Positions 63,226 through 64,000 of a stretch of 64,000 nucleotides of DNA are shown in pieces. The notes under the pieces were generated by a model that saw only the letters and a list, made by a program, of their open reading frames with translations, ran no database searches and had not been told where the DNA came from. The stretch covers positions 1,178,001-1,242,000 of the forward strand of contig NZ_OY762899.1 in assembly GCF_963666545.1 (NCBI RefSeq), read 5' to 3'. A program made the translations under genes and the position numbers. This DNA is from an uncultured Bacteroides sp. Lineage in GTDB: Bacteria; Bacteroidota; Bacteroidia; Bacteroidales; Bacteroidaceae. Position 1 is the stretch's first letter; every line of letters starts with the position of its first letter.

Positions 63226-64000
63226 TTATAACTTTTTATACAATCGACTGCTCAATGATTCATGGCGAACAACCATGTAAACCAACAACACATTAAGTAC
63301 CGTCAATTCAAAAACAAAATAGATCCATGGCATGCCGATGAATAAAGAGACAAAAAGGGCAATGACACGCGTGTTGAACGAAAGAATATTGGTATATTTC
63401 ATCAATGGTAAACTGCCCGTTCTGAAGTCTTGACTCAGTGCTTCGGGCATTGTTTCACCGTATTTCTTTCTGAGAGCAGTAAAGAAATGTTGGAAGCAAG
63501 GTGATGATTTCTCTTGAGATGCGGTGTAATTGCCATAAAACCACAAGAATGTCTTTCTCATACGGTTTCCTTTCCATGGCATTGATCGAAACAAAGCTCG
63601 TAATTGCTTGGAGTTATCAAATTCACTACCGGCTTTACCTTTCAAGAAAAAGAGATGAATGTTGCGGTAGTAATCGGCCATAGCTGCCTGCTTGCTATGA
63701 AAATAGCCTGTCAATGCAGCTAGTATCCATATATACCACGAATATTCGGGCATCAACCTCAAACAAATAGCAGCATAAATAGAAATAAACCAAAAGTCAC
63801 CGGATATACCATCAAGCATACGGCCCACTTCCGATTTTTGTCCCGTCATCCGTGCCAATTGTCCGTCAGCACTATCGTACATATTGGCCCATACAAGCAA
63901 ACACATACCGATGATGTTAAGCCATAAATCATCAAAGTAGAACATCACTCCGGCAGCTACTCCCAAAAAGATGGAAAAGATAGTTACCTGATTGGGAGAA
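63226..64000 (-). CDS. CDP-alcohol phosphatidyltransferase family protein, 3' part (runs off the right edge)
   Basis: The frame is open to 64000, giving at least 258 residues, with the likely family start SPNQVT just inside the edge. The catalytic signature DSADGQLARMTGQKSEVGRMLDG (DxxDGxxARxxxxxxxxGxxxDxxxD) is complete, and membrane helices flank it. These enzymes join a CDP-lipid with an alcohol (glycerol phosphate, inositol phosphate and others). An unusually long middle insert of about 70 hydrophilic residues follows the motif. The start and N-terminus lie beyond the window. Specificity is unknown. Confidence 0.88.
   Translation of the reverse strand, partial: SPNQVTIFSIFLGVAAGVMFYFDDLWLNIIGMCLLVWANMYDSADGQLARMTGQKSEVGRMLDGISGDFWFISIYAAICLRLMPEYSWYIWILAALTGYFHSKQAAMADYYRNIHLFFLKGKAGSEFDNSKQLRALFRSMPWKGNRMRKTFLWFYGNYTASQEKSSPCFQHFFTALRKKYGETMPEALSQDFRTGSLPLMKYTNILSFNTRVIALFVSLFIGMPWIYFVFELTVLNVLLVYMVVRHESLSSRLYKKL

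Overview
The window looks like chromosomal DNA of a gut-type Bacteroides (phylum Bacteroidota). The evidence is two SusC-type receptors (one with its SusD partner), SpII lipoproteins of Bacteroidota families, the GldE-Ssb-MutY gene order, tandem S46 dipeptidyl-peptidases, an AT-rich composition, and many promoters of the Bacteroides form (-33 TTTG, about 20 bp, -7 TAnnTTTG) instead of sigma-70 boxes. I saw no rRNA, tRNA or CRISPR array.

Layout. 1-1404 is the 5' part of a SusC-like receptor on the minus strand, preceded by a possible Met/Cys-rich leader ORF with an operator-like inverted repeat. 1895-12240 holds housekeeping and envelope genes: a TlpA-like thioredoxin, a GT2 glycosyltransferase, an FtsX/LolC-type permease, an aminotransferase, a fucose-isomerase-like protein, and an operon of a DUF3805-like protein, an ABC-F ATPase and a PHP phosphatase. 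12392-14315 is a probable phase-variation module: a small Rrf2-like regulator, a 466-bp segment bounded by perfect 25-bp inverted repeats that carries an outward promoter now facing away from the regulator, and a tyrosine recombinase. 14611-19709 is a SusC/SusD pair. 20058-21431 is a complete IS256-family insertion with an intact 8-bp target duplication.

21450-26364 holds a transglutaminase-like protein, an OmpR-type two-component system and a thioredoxin-fold lipoprotein. 26551-31572 is a vitamin B12 uptake operon: cobalamin riboswitch, BtuB, a BtuG-like propeller lipoprotein and a DUF4465-like lipoprotein. 32051-39841 is mostly core genes (PPTase, GldE, Ssb, MutY, HU, a 30-residue bS22/mS38-like protein, RNase G, PlsC, a DUF4369 lipoprotein). 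40221-44575 holds paired DPP7- and DPP11-type exopeptidases, followed by an LpxH-like/glycosyltransferase/HicB-like overlapping operon and two thioredoxins.

47774-56309 is a metal-efflux island on the minus strand: TolC-like, CusA/CzcA-type RND pump and adaptor, a His-rich small protein, a Fur-family regulator and a zinc/cadmium P1B ATPase. 56436-61211 has a divergent HxlR regulator/NAD-binding pair and a LytS/LytTR operon containing a Spy-like exported protein and a surface alpha/beta-hydrolase. 61477-64000 is a HAD/UPF0104/CDP-alcohol phosphatidyltransferase operon that runs off the window.

Three of the larger convergent intergenic gaps (8529-8627, 31748-31854, 61350-61444) contain palindromic elements built from 22-bp units. 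Their core sequences differ but their architecture is the same, and two share a 33-bp constant flank. These and the invertible promoter are the most unusual things in the window.
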